In this document: positions 5,431 through 5,452 of the stretch, piece after piece
Layout: each line of letters starts with the position of its first letter
Numbering within the stretch: the stretch's first letter is position 1
NCBI GenBank assembly: GCA_002299865.1
Contig: DBNV01000107.1
Location: 7,298 to 12,749, forward strand
Direction: 5' to 3'
From: Desulfonatronaceae bacterium UBA663
GTDB lineage: Bacteria > Desulfobacterota > Desulfovibrionia > Desulfovibrionales > Desulfonatronaceae
DNA: 5,452 nt
Made by a program: the position numbers and the translations under genes
The notes under the pieces: model-generated
What the model saw: the letters and a program-made list of their open reading frames with translations, nothing else
Databases searched by the model: none
What the model was told of the DNA's origin: nothing

Positions 5431-5435
5431 CTCCT
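5431..5435 (-). promoter_or_regulatory. kinase ribosome-binding site embedded in a repeat
   Basis: AGGAG on the minus strand lies 7 nt before the ATG at 5421-5423. Four of its five bases belong to the last copy of the 7-bp repeat at 5432-5452, and the two copies further upstream are each followed by the same AGGAG. This site decides the start used for the kinase. Confidence 0.75.
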
Positions 5436-5452
5436 CACTCCTCACTCCTCAC
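5432..5452. repeat. three-copy perfect 7-bp tandem repeat in the kinase leader
   Basis: TCCTCAC (GTGAGGA on the coding strand) is repeated three times without a mismatch at 5432-5438, 5439-5445 and 5446-5452, and runs to the window edge. Each copy supplies most of an AGGAG ribosome-binding core. The phase GAGTGAG resembles the GAGTGAT of the second array 57 bp away. Confidence 0.9.

Noticed and set aside
5348..5452. CRISPR-like array at the right edge
   Set aside because: The units are only 7 bp and directly adjacent, with no spacers; these are simple tandem repeats.

Overview
The window carries five intact protein genes. One short gene (rpmB) reads rightwards at the left edge. Four genes read leftwards: gltX, a stand-alone NifU-like scaffold gene, a receiver/HD-GYP-type response regulator and a receiver-PAS-histidine kinase. 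The GC-rich coding sequence, the four-cysteine L28, the small single-domain Nfu protein and the soluble kinase/RpfG-like regulator pair suggest a delta-proteobacterium, probably of the Desulfovibrionales (sulfate reducers). That placement is inferred from protein flavour only; there is no rRNA or other marker.

Layout from left to right. Positions 1-22 hold an 11-bp tandem duplication running into the rpmB ribosome-binding site. rpmB (33-233, +) converges on gltX (284-1684, -) with 50 bp between them. A strong leftward intrinsic terminator (1699-1724) lies between nfu (1775-1996, -) and gltX, only 14 nt from the gltX start codon. The 299-base gap 1997-2295 holds no complete gene. It contains a 42-codon leftward ORF with a textbook twin-arginine motif and a good ribosome-binding site, which looks like the stump of an exported-protein gene. 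It also contains two copies of an 11-bp direct repeat, a 15-bp palindrome and an 8-G run. The response regulator occupies 2296-3501 (-). The gap 3502-3647 contains most of a 33-codon ORF that starts inside the kinase stop codon (ATGA overlap). It reads as the first ~20 residues of another receiver domain and then breaks off, so it is probably a relic of a second response regulator. The kinase gene (3648-5423, -) fills the rest. Its start region is made of two arrays of 7-bp tandem repeats.

How the genes fit together. The kinase has no membrane segment and begins with its own receiver domain, so it probably works in a cytoplasmic phosphorelay. The downstream regulator is its likely partner. 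That regulator has a complete receiver, but its HD-GYP domain has lost the HD metal-binding pair, the HH pair and the GYP tyrosine. It is therefore unlikely to hydrolyse cyclic di-GMP and may act as a phosphorylation-controlled binding module. Loss of a middle receiver gene would have rewired this cassette. rpmB, gltX and nfu are housekeeping genes for the ribosome, tRNA charging and Fe-S cluster delivery.

I found no mobile element, CRISPR array or RNA gene. The most interesting material is the pair of gene stumps and the heptamer repeats at the kinase start.
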